From NCBI GenBank assembly GCA_033439765.1, contig JAULSN010000003.1, forward strand, positions 1,178,001-1,242,000: a stretch of DNA of 64,000 nucleotides, read 5' to 3'. The DNA is from Lasiosphaeria ovina (lineage: Eukaryota; Ascomycota; Sordariomycetes; Sordariales; Lasiosphaeriaceae). This document shows, piece by piece, positions 33,501 to 45,824 of this stretch. Position numbers and translations under genes: made by a program. How positions within the stretch are numbered: the first letter of the stretch is position 1; each line of letters begins with the position of its first letter. A model generated the notes under the pieces. The model did no database searches. It saw nothing but the letters and a program-made list of their open reading frames with translations, and had not been told where the DNA came from.

Positions 33501-34794
33501 GTGCGGACCGAGAAGGCCGGGCCCTGTCCCTTTCGGGTTTTCGGAACCTTGTTCTCGGGCTTGAGCCTGCCTGGCAAATAAGAGGCCAGCAGCTCCTGCT
33601 TGTGCCATTGCGCCCCCATCTGATGGTAAAGTAAGATTAAAAGTTGCGACGATATGCGAGGCTCAGTCAGTCATGAAGGTCATGGTAAGTAAGATAGTCA
33701 GGTCAGCAATCTCTGGCCAAGAACACCGTGTCATCGCCAGATCATGCTCTCGAGGCATCAGCGAGGCGGCGAGCGATGCAAAGAGGTGGACTTGTAACCA
33801 AAAGGCGGTGATAGGTAGAAAGGCGGTGAGTTGGGCGAGAAACCACGACAGAAAAAAATCTGTGCCCCTCCCCACCCTCCCTCACATTGGATTGCCTTGG
33901 TAGCCCACATTTTACACATTGCCCCTCCCCCACCATTGACGGTGGTCTTTGACCTCAGCCCATAGCCAGGGGTCCAGCCGCATGGAGTGTCACTGATAAT
34001 TGGACATGATAATTTGCTGCGTCCGTCTTTCGGACGGACACATGCAGGAAATGGAGCAGCTAAGTGGTTGATCGAACGATGGTCTCCTTCACTCGAGCAT
34101 GCCTCGGTGTACTTGGGTTGCCCTCAAAAGGACTCGGGCTGCAGCTGGGGATTCTGCCAGCTCGACTGGCTCTGGTGGACTGGGCACACCCACCACCAAG
34201 AATTACATCTTCTTCTTCCGCCCTTTGGATTTCTTTTTTGGTTCGCTCAACGAACAAACCACGGCCGCCCTGGTTCACTAGGTAGGTAAAACAACCTAGC
34301 TCTTGGAACTGTTTGCCCATCTTGCGTTTCTCCTACGTTTCCCGCCTGCCCCACACGAACTGAGTTGTTCTGTTCGGGAAGTGTGTCCATAAATTCCATA
34401 AATTATACGTGTGCTCTTTTTTCGGTCGTGGGTCGCACGCAGTATTCTTTGTTGTGGGGAACGGGACCTTGCCTTTCCAGAGCCGCCGCTCCGCATCGGA
34501 TCCCTTCCTTGCCAGCAGCCCAGGACTCACTCTCGCCCAATTGCTTGCCTGCTTCTCTTCCTCACCTCGATCTGACCACTCCTGTCATCGTCAATTATAC
34601 TCCTGTCAGCATCGCACCCACGCACTGACCTTGCCGATCGCCGTTGCCTTCGGTTGCCGCGGGGGAACTTATTAAACGTTTTCTAGAATTTTTCTAGTTT
34701 CACTTGCCCTACCTGCGTACCTGCCTCGTACCCGTTTTCCGAATCGGCACCTTGATAGCCGCTAGCTACGGTACTTTCCTAGGCATTCGTGAAA
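30532..34794. other. 4.2-kb gene-poor stretch
   Basis: No open frame here has recognisable domains, consistent codon bias or splice-joined coding character. The first few hundred bases upstream of 30531 hold the promoter of the CxxC-tail gene. The segment 34300-34794 (pyrimidine-rich, ending near a CTTTCCTAGGC leader) is the promoter and leader of DAHP synthase. Composition varies and the interior may be decayed repeat sequence, but no terminal repeats were found. Confidence 0.45.
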
Positions 34795-36218
<1,424 letters not shown>

Positions 36219-37095
36219 CGCAATGGCTCTGATTCCAGAATCTCCTACGGACCCAACTTCGGCATCGGTAAAACTTCCTGGACAAAGCCTGCTTCTTTGC
36301 CAAATTTGGCCAACCAAAAATAACATTGAGATTGCCTTTTCTCGCTAGCAATCCCTTTTCTCAAAAGAACGGGCAACTATTGGTTAAAACGTCTTGAAGT
36401 ACAAGGTAGTTTTACCGATGCCGAAGTTAGGTCTTTAGGAGATGGGGCGGGCTTGCAGGCCGACTACCGCACTTGCCCCATCTGCCAATACATATACATT
36501 CCACTGTCGTGGAAGAAACAATCTAGAGCCTAGGCATTGATGGGTGGCGCGGCTTTTCTAAGCCTAACGAGGAGGACGAATGGGGGAGGGGTGGGAAGAG
36601 CTTTCACGTTCCGTACATTTGCTGGGGACTCGGAATAGAGAAAAGATTTTGCTTTTTTCTAAATCCTTTTTTTTTTGGAACGAGAATGGGGGAGGAATGA
36701 TCTGACATAGAATCTTTTCATTCAGGTAGCATTGCTTGTGGCTCGAGGAGACTACAAGCACTCAACATTTGCTCCAGATAACGAGGGAGAATAATAATGC
36801 GGATAGAAACTATTCTAGCAGCACCAATGAATATCTTCAATGTGAATGAGAATCTGAAGGGTATAGACCTTCACTACCGCGTATATGCTTGGTATGCTAG
36901 GGGGTTGGTTTGACAGATTCAAGGCGGACAGCATGGTGTTGTGTATAAATTTGAGACTATAAATATACAGCACGCCGGGGACTTGTATTGCCATCAAAAC
37001 TTGCAGAACATACTCCAGCCCTGGCCATTAACGAACGGAACATAACCAAGCAGCAACGCCCAGACAAAATCGCAGGTACCCGGCAGGCAACGGTC
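36219..37095. other. intergenic between convergent genes
   Basis: This holds the 3' ends of DAHP synthase and of the Cys-rich membrane-protein gene. An oligo-T tract lies at 36667-36677. Nothing else is recognised. Confidence 0.5.
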
Positions 37096-37845
37096 TCATC
37101 CCGGGCCGCGGCCCAGCCGGCCATCGGCGTTCTCCAGTGGGCTATACAACCCCCTATCCTCACCACCACCACCACTCCCACCGCCGCCAGACACCGAAGC
37201 TACAGCGCGCCGCACCACACCGATGCCGCCGGCGGCCCTACTCCCACTCCCTCCTCCTCCCCCGCCAGCAAGAGGCAGCGCGCCGAGAAACCCCCCTCCG
37301 TCCTTGCCCGCGCCGTCGCGCAGCTCCAGCACGCGCCGCAGGCCCGCCCAGCCCAGCAGGCCCGCCGTGCCGAGTATGAACCCCCACACGATGACCTGGT
37401 CCTTGCGGCTGTCGCGCTGGAAGCAGCTCGTCACTACGTCCTTCTCCTCGGCGTCCCTGCAGATCGGCAGCTGGTACGCGATGCAGAACGCGCGGTTGCA
37501 CTGCGTGCACGACGACGACGCCGCGCGTGCGACGAGGCCGGATGAAGAGTTTGTGTCGGTTGCTATGGGAGTGGTATCTTCTGTCGGTGGGGTTTCGTCT
37601 GTGGGTGGGGATGGTGATGGGTTGTTGGGTGGTGGTGCCGGGTGGTCCTTTTGCGGGCCCAGCGCGATGATCTTGGACTCCTTGAAGCAGGTGCATTTGC
37701 AGAATGTCGGGGCCGCTACGGTCATGGAGGGGTTGGTTAGCTGGTGTGGGTTTTGGGAGAGGGGGGATGGAGGGAGAAACGCACATGCTATCGCCAGCGA
37801 GGCTAACCAGGCCACGAGGAATACGAAAAGCGGAAGCCGGGTCAT
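37096..37845 (-). CDS. Cys-rich single-pass membrane protein, uncharacterised
   Basis: The intronless frame from the ATG at 37845 encodes 249 residues; the longer frame to 37851 would need a GTG start. Residues 1-21 are a signal peptide (LPLFVFLVAWLASLAIACA). The lumenal or extracellular part has CKCTCF followed by ~60 residues of Pro/Thr-rich linker, then SSCTQCNRAFCIAYQLPIC, EEKDVVTSCFQRDSRKDQ and one transmembrane segment (VIVWGFILGTAGLLGWAGL). The cytosolic tail is Gly/Arg-rich and disordered. The CxxCNRxFC...LPIC...CFQRDS.KDQ pattern is conserved in ascomycete secretory-pathway proteins of unknown function. It is divergent from the U6 gene. A GGC repeat lies ~110 bp upstream. Confidence 0.72.
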   Translation of the reverse strand: MTRLPLFVFLVAWLASLAIACAFLPPSPLSQNPHQLTNPSMTVAAPTFCKCTCFKESKIIALGPQKDHPAPPPNNPSPSPPTDETPPTEDTTPIATDTNSSSGLVARAASSSCTQCNRAFCIAYQLPICRDAEEKDVVTSCFQRDSRKDQVIVWGFILGTAGLLGWAGLRRVLELRDGAGKDGGGFLGALPLAGGGGGGSGSRAAGGIGVVRRAVASVSGGGGSGGGGEDRGLYSPLENADGRLGRGPG

Positions 37846-38254
37846 TGTCACGGCGGCGGCGCGGGACTCGACATCAAAGCGTGCACGCCTGCCTCGTGTG
37901 TCTATGTCTCTATGCCGGTTGTGGGATACTACTACGTAGTCGTCGTTGTCGTCGGCGGCGGCGGCGGCGGCGGTTTCACGGCTTTCGGATCCCCTTGTTC
38001 TTCCCGTTGCAGGCAGGCGCGTGGTTGACCGTGGTGCCGCTGCTGCGCGAGCGCCACACTTTGCCTGCCTTGTCAGCTACGTGAAGTCAGCGGGTGGCGT
38101 CAAAGCCACAGCAGGGTGGAGCCTCTGAGTCACACTTGACCCCACCTTTTGGTGGACTCCATGAAATTTGCACCCGTGCACGGACTCGCTTCGTTGCATA
38201 TTTAAACGCCTCCGCCCTCCCGCCTTCTTGCACCTTTTTCTTTCCTCTTTTTTT
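37846..38254. promoter_or_regulatory. divergent promoter region, membrane protein / U6
   Basis: This region separates the minus-strand membrane-protein start from the U6 RNA. It contains a (GGC)n run at 37953-37973 and, nearer the RNA, a TATATTTAAA-type element (TATTTAAA at 38199-38206), followed by a pyrimidine-rich run up to the RNA start. The TATA-like box is ~50 bp upstream of the apparent U6 5' end, further than the ~-25 to -30 usual for pol III U6 genes. Confidence 0.45.
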
Positions 38255-38358
38255 CCTTGCCTTCGGGCAATATGGTCAATTTGAAACGATACAGAGAAGA
38301 TTAGCATGGCCCCTGCACTAAGGATGACACGCTACTCAAAGAGACGCTAAACATTTTT
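38255..38358 (+). ncRNA. U6 spliceosomal snRNA
   Basis: The core is unmistakable: a 5' stem-loop TTGCC-TTCG-GGCAA at 38257-38270, then AAACGATACAGAGAAGATTA, containing the ACAGAGA box at 38291-38297, GCATGGCCCCTGCACTAAGG and ATGACACGC for U4/U6 pairing and the internal stem-loop, and a terminal run of nine T for pol III termination. The CCCTGCACTAAGG form, one base longer than the animal CCCTGCGCAAGG, is the version seen in fission yeast. Unlike S. pombe U6, no intron interrupts the catalytic region. Exact ends are estimated to a few bases. It is likely transcribed by RNA polymerase III from the upstream TATA-like element. Confidence 0.95.
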
Positions 38359-41300
38359 TTTTCACTGTGATCGCAGCCTACGGGTTGTGGCATGGAGAAG
38401 AAAGCTCTTGTTCCTTTTGTGCCTCCTGAGAATGTTGGGGTAAATGCATCTGCGCTTTTAGTCAGCCACCCACGCCTTGTTCTTCTGTGCATGTCGTTGC
38501 GAAGCCCTTGATGTCAGTCGTCGAGCCAGCGATCATGTTTTGGTCTCCAACGCGTCCGTGAGATGGAGAATTTGCTTTCTCCCCCCCTTCCAGATACATG
38601 GCCTCAGCGTCATCCTGCAGCAGCACCGAAGCGAAACAAGCGAGCTTTGCAGTCCCACCAAGACTACCGACCGATTACCAAAGGATCTCGAATCTCACGT
38701 GGATCCAATACTGGCCGTTTCCATGAAATTCATGCCACAGCGAGAGAATACCGAGCCGGGAAAATGGGTCACACCTTTTCTTAGAGTTGCGTCGAAACAG
38801 GCGTGGCTGTGTCGGGCTCATTATTTCCTCGTCTCTTTTTTACATTCACGCCTTGGGAGTGTTCGACGTGGGATACGCTTTTGGACCGTGGCCAACACGA
38901 GCTTCATGCATTCGAAAGATGGTGCGGCATTTCTGGTACTAAGGGGTCAAGTCTCTGGCAGCCTGGAGGATAAACCCAACTGCTTCTTCAGAGGCATCAG
39001 GAAGCCGACGCTAATATCTCTCGTTGATAGGCCTAACTAGCAGGTCAGCGAGCTACTCACTATACCTCCCACATTGCCAGAGGCAGTCTTTCTGCACACA
39101 CGCCAGGAGGTTTACCGTTTGCGAAAGGCTCAAGCCATGAGGTACGAGAATGATGGGAATCTTCGGTGCCACGCCCAAATTGGAAATACGCCCGTTCGAC
39201 CCTCAAACATGGCGCCAGCACCGATAAACCCGCCGAGGCACAAATGAGGTTGTTGGGCTGGGGCCTTTGTTCAATCAAAACATTTGATCCACTTAGTCTG
39301 AGGCCAACCCCTAGTTCTGAAGCCAATGAACAGGTTTACGGGGTGCTAGTGTTGTCGAATACGACGAGACTGTTTAATATATAAGTTCTCTTGTCAACCT
39401 GTCTTGGATGTCATTGTCCCTTCCCAGATCCCAGCACTTCACCTTGGCCCAGCTTACCCATGAATACCTATTGCTACACTTCCAAAGACAGAATATAGAT
39501 CTTCAATCCGAAATACCAGCATGTCTTCGCACCGTACCGCGCTATGGGAGAATACCGACCCCCCCTTCTGGTCCCCAGTTCTATTTGCTGTTTCCAAAGA
39601 GCGCGGAGGCACGGAGAATGCTCGGAATAAAACACAGCGAGGCGGAAGAACAGAGCATAGCCTAGGCAGAACGCGGCGAGGAGCTACGGAGAATGCAACG
39701 CTGTTCACGCGGCCGAGTCGGTAACAAGATCTTCCGCGGAGCAGTGGGCGGCCCTGCCTTCTGTTTCACATCTCATTCGACATCCACCAGGTCACTGCCC
39801 CAGCAGACGCACATCCTAGTGGCGTCTATTGGGCAGGACTTGCGCAACAACTTCGTGCTTCCTGCCAGCAAGCCTGGCAGTTTGCCAACCGATGGTGTAC
39901 TCCTTCTCCGTGTGCTACCCGGCACAGAACAGAACCGAGGTCGGGTCCATGCTACACGACGACAGGGTCGCGATCCCGGCCTCTCGGGCACTCCCGACAT
40001 CGGAGACGAGAACGCTTACAATGGGCGACGGACCTCAGGCAGCCGTGTTCGAGATGAAGTACAGCGCGGAAAAGGTGGGATCGCGTGAGCCGGTTACCCC
40101 CAGAGACGTTATGTGAGGAATATTAGGTACATGTGCCGAACACTAGTGAGGACGACGGCAAGGCAGGGCCAACGAAAGAGCGGAGCGTCACAGCAAAGAG
40201 GCCCAACAAAACCAATATGGAAGGCTTTCACGGGAGAGAAAGCTGGGCTCTGGGTATTCCGCCAACTGAGTAAAAAGCGGCCAAGAAGGCGCTGGCGAGG
40301 TGGGCGTTGCAGGCGGTCAGGCACAGTCTGACCGCACAGCAGCGCGGACCAAGAGAGGCACGGTAGGATCCTGCATCTAGATCGATCGATTGATCGATCG
40401 ATTGCAACTGCCGCGGGCTGGAAGTGGAGAGTCTCGCAGAGAAGAATAAGGTAGGGAATGGTGGGTAGGAATGGTTTAGCATGGGGGAACAGAGTCATCG
40501 ATCCCGATCGCAAAACTGCCGACCCACCTCCTCGCCGTGGGCACTTTGAAACGTCAGAGGCCCGGCCGCAGCAAGCACCAACCCAGAGTATACGGCGGCG
40601 CGGACCGGGTTGGGAAGCGTATTCATTGCGGCGGTGCCGGACGCTTTGCCGCGTTCGGGAAGGTACCGCTTCCCCTCCCCCCGCCTCGCCCAACAATAAA
40701 TTGGGAACGAAACCTGGGATTTGGAGATCACTGCAAATGCCGGGGGCTGTGGTCTTCGATGGAACAATTTGCAGTTGAACTTGTCAGCCCCCCTAGACAA
40801 AAGAAGCACCCCCAGCCCCAAATGGTGGCAGCCGGGAGGCTGGCACACTTGTAAGACGGGGTGAGACGGGACGGATCGAGGCGAGCTGGACCATGCATGG
40901 CCGAGGTTTCAGACTCCTGGATCGTGTTGGCATTAGTTATCGATGCGGACCTTTGCTCGGGGATCTTAATTACGTGGTTAAGTAAGGTAGGTAGGCAGTT
41001 GGGTGTCTAGGTAGTTGACTTAATCACCGTTGGCTGTTTTCACGGGATGGATCTTGATTCAAATTACCTTCAGAAATGACATTGAAGATAATAAGGGCGC
41101 AATAAAGACCAGCTACAGGCTGATTCCCAGTTCCCTGGCATTCCTTTGTCGTCGCCGAGTCCAGCTCGCAGAACCTTGGCTGATTAACTAGACCACCTCC
41201 CCAACCATAGTTGGCCGCCATTTCCAAGCCATTGGATCAGTTGTTCTATTTCTTAGCGCATACTGGACGGGATCGTTTCCTCGGACCGCACGATGACCAT

Positions 41301-41734
41301 GATGGAAGAGGCATCAATCTCAGCTGCGAGTATGTTGTACGTCCATCGCTTCGTTGATCTCCGCTGAATCTTTTCCTTTTTTCCTGTTTTTATCATCTGA
41401 ATTTCATGCCACAACCACAATGCCGGTCGGGTCGGGTCCTCGTTCCGTGTTTGCTGAACTTGAAAACGTTCCACTACAGCCTTATTCGTCGCTGCTCGCG
41501 AGCTAATTTTCCATCTCATTTTACTTCGTGGACCAGAAAATCCTAACCGCCACCGGAAAGCCTTACGACCGCCTGACCGTACACGAGCCATCTCTCTTGG
41601 AGTTAAATAAGGTGGCCTTTTCCAGCTTCCCCTCCTCCTCTTCTTCTCCTTCTTGCTTTCTCCTCAGGCTTCTACCATAACGCTTCTATCTCGTATCTCC
41701 AGTCTCCCGGCCACAAAACTCCAAAATCCGCAAA
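38359..41734. other. 3.4-kb stretch without supported genes
   Basis: Several open frames of 100-195 codons occur on both strands, but none has a recognisable domain, consistent third-position bias or splice-linked partners. A short tandem repeat of ATCGATCGATTG type lies at 40379-40404 (listed separately). The segment may contain decayed mobile-element sequence. The last ~120 bases (CT-rich: cctcctcctcttcttctcc) are the presumed promoter of the next gene. Confidence 0.45.
40379..40404. repeat. ATCGATCGATTG tandem/palindromic repeat
   Basis: Two adjacent copies of a 12-bp unit made of overlapping ATCGAT palindromes. It lies in a gene-free stretch and has no evident function. Confidence 0.6.
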
Positions 41735-42737
41735 ATGCCAATGCCTCCCTCCGACGAAGAGGCTCTAGCGAGCCTCACCCCCCAAGAGCGCGAATTCTAC
41801 GACTGGTACGAAGCGAATAAACATATCCAAGATATGGACGAGTGGCGTCGTACTGTCCGTAACCACTGGAAAGAGCGCGCGATGGAGTTCAAGAAGTGGC
41901 TTGCTATGTGGATTGATCGAATCTTCGGCCGAGAGTCATACGTCGTGCCCTCCAGCGAGTTCGTCGACACCCTCCGCCTTACAAACTTCCGGAATACGCA
42001 ATCGCGCGCTGAGTGGCTGACAATGATGGAGATACGGGAACCATGACTTTTTTCTTCTTGGCGAGGCAAAGCTCGACGGCATATTCACTTGTTTTGGCCT
42101 CATCCCCGGCGCTTTTTACCTAACGCCGAATATGGGTGCGGACGACTATACCGAAGGCATTTTGCATCGCAGTATTTTAGGCATTAACACCAACATCCCT
42201 ATTGATTTCACCCCCCCTGAAGATGGTGGCGGTAGCCCAAGTAAACGCCGCTACCAGCAACGGAGCTCGGGGGAGGGTTCGGTTCGCTCGACCGATTCGG
42301 GTGATATCGATTACGGTCACGGATTTATCTTTGCCCAATTAGGACCTCTCTACGCCTTCACTGGGCCCCGTGACTGGGAAGAAGCGCGAAAAGCTATGAC
42401 CTATGACGATATTATCGAGATGGGACACTGGACTACCACTGGGTTTGGCGTTGTGACAGAAATCGACAAGAACGGCCGTTCGGGGCTGATGTACAACTTC
42501 TACCAAGATAACTATAACGTTACAGATGTTGGCCCAATAACGCGCACTCACAAACCCGTCTTCGACCAGGAAACAATGCAGCAGCTCCCGGAGATAGGTC
42601 GCCTGGTTAAAGGATGCACGACGACCTTTACAGTGGCAAAGATTGCCGAGAACCTAGGGCAGTTGGGAGCAGGGAAGAGCTTCAAAATCGACCCCAGGGA
42701 GTTCGATGAGCAACAGCTGGTACGCTGGTACGGGTGA
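41735..42737 (+). pseudogene. orphan gene with apparent internal frameshift
   Basis: An ATG-initiated frame runs from 41735 and stops in TGA at 42044-42046 after 103 codons. A second frame, open from about 42027, continues without stop to 42737. Both parts look coding and they abut: the first ends in ...RAEWLTMMEI and the other frame enters at once with YGNHDFFLLGEAKLDGIF, then GLIPGAFYLTPNMGADDYTE. No good intron bridges them; candidate donors in 41842-41908 are poor and would remove convincing coding sequence. One surplus base (or two missing) between ~42024 and 42044 would explain it. The intact product would be ~333 residues, acidic, without signal peptide or membrane segments. Motifs include EREFYDWYEANKHIQDMDEW and FGVVTEIDKNGRSGLMYNFY. 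I recognise no family. Codon use is clearly less GC-biased than in the flanking housekeeping genes, fitting a young or acquired gene. Confidence 0.55.
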
Positions 42738-44000
42738 AGATATTGGCGGCCGGGCAGGGTTCACATCTTGTACGACAGTTCATTAAGCAATAGGTATATA
42801 TATCCGAAGGGGTGGGATACTTGGTGGGTGGCCAGGTGTGCCTCAGTAAGAGCATCGAGAAAAAGGAACCGGTATCTTCAAGGCCAAAGTGCTAGATACA
42901 ATATCGACGTCCAAGTCTTCATTCATTCCCTTGATAGCTTCCCACCGCTTGACGGTGACGTATGGATCCGGGCTGCTTTCGATGGTGTCTAAATTGCCCC
43001 TTTCATACGCCACAACGACCCCGACGTAGGCATTGTGTCAGCTCTGATTGGAACCATCAGCGGATGTTGGCCCGTCTGGAACACATAGAGCCAAACATGG
43101 CGATCAATGCGTTAGATTTGCAAAATCAGAGATACGGATTATTGTATCTTTGTGCCGCATCAATCGCCCAACGACACACTAACGCTGTTTCAGTGAGCCC
43201 GAACACAAAATGTGACTTGGTGCCGAACAATCAAGGGCGGGCACCCATCTAGTGTGTTGAACCACTGGCGACACAGGTTCTGTGGCGGGAGCTAGGACGC
43301 ATCACGGCCAACTTCGGTACTCCTTGTTCAGCGTCTTGTTCGTTGTGGGGGCAATCGTCATCGACACGCCCTCAGCATCCACGCCCGCCGCGGCGTGTTG
43401 TATCTCCGTGGCGACGGCGATGAAGTGTTGTAAGTAGAATGCCAAATTCCTGAGCGGCCCGGCGCAAAGAAATGCCGTTTTCCACTATTTGAAGTACGTT
43501 CGAGACGCACTCTTCGTTGTAGTTGCACATGGTTACGATTCCCAGTCAATTCTGCGTTGAATGAGGAAGAAATGAAGGAATTTGGAAAAGAATTGAAGAT
43601 GTTGTGCGCATTCAGCGGTGTGACCTGCGCGAAGGATGTGATAGCGTTTGTGGCTTGCACGGCATGTTCCGCAGCCAGGGTGTTCCGCTTTTAGCCTAGT
43701 TGACTTACCTCTTCAAGCTTGTCATGAAAAAGTCAAGAATTCGAGGCTGACGAGAGTGAGACGGATAGTAAGACGGGACAGCGGAGTTATGAGCTCACCC
43801 AAAAGCCAAGGTGGATTGGTGGTGTTAGGGGTGGGTGCCCCGATGAGTTCCCTAAAAAAACAGGAGGCCCGATATCTCCGTATCGAGCGGTGTGTGTGCG
43901 TGCCAAGCCCAGAACGAGCATCCCCACTTTCCGACTGCCAGATTGTTTAGCCAGTGACTCTCAATCACACAAGACGAAACTCGACCAATAAACACCAAAG
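42738..44000. other. intergenic
   Basis: No supported gene. The open frames present are short and lack any family signature. The last ~100 bases are the leader of the following plus-strand gene. Confidence 0.45.
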
Positions 44001-45824
44001 ATGGGACAGAAAAGAATTACAGAATTTTTCTCTCAACCTACCAGCGTGGTGGTAGAGACGCCTCCCGTCTCCGCCGGCAGCTTTATGAAGCTGCCTGCCA
44101 ACGTGAGGAGGGCAATCTACGGTTTCGCCGGTATCGGGCACGACGCAGGCACGACGGATGCATTCATGGACCTTAATTGCTGGAGTCGTGGCCACCAGCT
44201 CACCGCTTTGACGCTCCAGGATCGCCACTCTGGAGATGTAGAGTCCGAGGATAGAGAGGAGTTGGCGCGTCTCTGCGTCAACTGGAAGAGCAGAATTCCG
44301 ATCAACCTTTTGCAAGTGTCCCACGCCATCCACATCGAGGTAGAGAAGGCGCTCTACCAGTCCCATGTTTGGGGGGTTTCGGCGAGCGGTCGCGGCGGAT
44401 TGGGTTTGCTAGAGAATCTTAGTCCTCAAGCTGTGAGAGCCATGAGATGCCTGTTCGTCAGTCTCACTCCGTGCGCATGCGACGGCTGCTTCGTAACGGG
44501 AGTGTGCCCCCATCCTATCCCCGTCGACCTGAGGTTTTGTCTTAGCACCCGCGAGGAGTGGCTCGATCACGGCTTTGAACCCACGCCTTGGACTTCGGAG
44601 CAGGTCAACTCAGATCGCAGGGAGAGGCCGCTGGATATTCGTTCGAGCCTTGATAGGCGCACTGTCGCCCAGTGGGAGAGAGTATGCACGAAACTGGCGC
44701 GGCATGCCGAGCCGCGGCGTCTCAGACTATACTTTCGGTGCGTGGTTAGGGATGTCAGGACGGCCGAGCGCGTTGCGAGGCCACTTGGCCGCTTTACATC
44801 ACTCGAGGATCTCGGCGTCTCATTCGGCCGCGGCGCCAAGAGCGCACCGGGCCCACACGACAAGTCGCTCTCGTCGCTCGCAAGAGACATTGTCCAGGCG
44901 GCAACGTACAAGCCCACCTTCCCTTTCTTCGATCTGCCAACCGAGCTGCAGCTCCAGGTTCTAAGCTTTTCGCACCTTGTTCACGATGGGTTCGACCTCA
45001 AGTACGTTGCCGGGAGGCCCCTGCTGAGCCGCCTCAAGGAAGACGGCTCCGAAGAGCAAATTGTCGAGTTTTCGCGGCTCGACGGGCGCCTCGTCTGGCT
45101 TGTCGACAGAGCCTTCTGCGCCGAGAGTGGCAATGTCGCATCTCGCGGCCGCTGTCATCAGTGCAACGCCCCGGCCGCCTACTTCCTCGTCAGCAAGCGG
45201 TTTCGCGACCTCGCTCTAGAGGTGTTCTACGGGCGAAACCGCATCGTGGCTCAATACAACGACATCAGTTGGTGCACAGCAGGTAACTTGAAAACGGTGG
45301 GCCGACAGCCCACCGTAATTGAATCGCCACCACTTCCGCATGTGCTGCTTCGGCACGTTACCCGGCTGACGCTCGTCGCGTCGATCCGGCGCTGCGTCGT
45401 CGCCACCGCCGGCTTCATCCGCCTCGTCAAGCTCCTCGGCGCACACGCACGTCTGCCTTCGCTCATACTAGAGCTACACACGCGCGACGCGCAAAGCCGT
45501 AGCGAGGTGCTAGCTGTCCTCGGCGGGATTCCGGCTGGCCGCGGCCTGGCGAGGCGCCAGAGGCGCCATGCCGAGATTTACAGGATCATCTTCCGCCACA
45601 TCCGGCAGGGGCTCGCCGGTAGGGGACTCAAGGCATTCCTGTTATACATGTGGTGGGATGGCTTCGACCCGGATGCCGCCGGCGACGACATCGCGGCACG
45701 GAGGGCACTCGAGCGGCAGAAGGAGAAAGAGGTTATGGGTGCGGAATACGACTCGGAGAAATGGGGCAAGGAGCTGCAGCGGAAAGCATTCCCACGAGCA
45801 AGGATCCGCGGTGATGGTTGGTAA
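44001..45824 (+). CDS. double F-box-like protein with N-terminal PIP box
   Basis: This intronless frame encodes 607 residues. Residues 3-10 (QKRITEFF) fit the PCNA-interacting PIP consensus Q-x-x-[ILVM]-x-x-[FY]-[FY] exactly. Two F-box/2EXR-like modules follow: FMKLPANVRRAIYGFAG at 28-44 with LLQVSHAIHIEVEKALYQ at 103-120, and FFDLPTELQLQVLSFSHL at 309-326 with a later FLVSKRFRDLALEVFYG. Each pair repeats the 'LPxEhrxxIY ... LLxVsxxIxxEaxxxLY' layout common in fungal F-box-like families, so the protein looks internally duplicated. Cys clusters occur at ~158-169 (CACDGC...C) and RCHQCNA. The C-terminus is a charged helix. An SCF-type substrate-receptor role is inferred from the F-box. Targeting to PCNA or chromatin is a further inference from the PIP motif. 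Confidence 0.7.
   Translation: MGQKRITEFFSQPTSVVVETPPVSAGSFMKLPANVRRAIYGFAGIGHDAGTTDAFMDLNCWSRGHQLTALTLQDRHSGDVESEDREELARLCVNWKSRIPINLLQVSHAIHIEVEKALYQSHVWGVSASGRGGLGLLENLSPQAVRAMRCLFVSLTPCACDGCFVTGVCPHPIPVDLRFCLSTREEWLDHGFEPTPWTSEQVNSDRRERPLDIRSSLDRRTVAQWERVCTKLARHAEPRRLRLYFRCVVRDVRTAERVARPLGRFTSLEDLGVSFGRGAKSAPGPHDKSLSSLARDIVQAATYKPTFPFFDLPTELQLQVLSFSHLVHDGFDLKYVAGRPLLSRLKEDGSEEQIVEFSRLDGRLVWLVDRAFCAESGNVASRGRCHQCNAPAAYFLVSKRFRDLALEVFYGRNRIVAQYNDISWCTAGNLKTVGRQPTVIESPPLPHVLLRHVTRLTLVASIRRCVVATAGFIRLVKLLGAHARLPSLILELHTRDAQSRSEVLAVLGGIPAGRGLARRQRRHAEIYRIIFRHIRQGLAGRGLKAFLLYMWWDGFDPDAAGDDIAARRALERQKEKEVMGAEYDSEKWGKELQRKAFPRARIRGDGW

Noticed and set aside
38477..39040. 187-codon plus-strand ORF downstream of U6
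   Set aside because: Composition is random-like, with no motif or homologue recognised and no promoter-like context.
40109..40696. 195-codon minus-strand ORF
   Set aside because: Crosses a simple tandem repeat (encoding an Ile-Asp-Arg-Ser run) and shows no coding character on either side.
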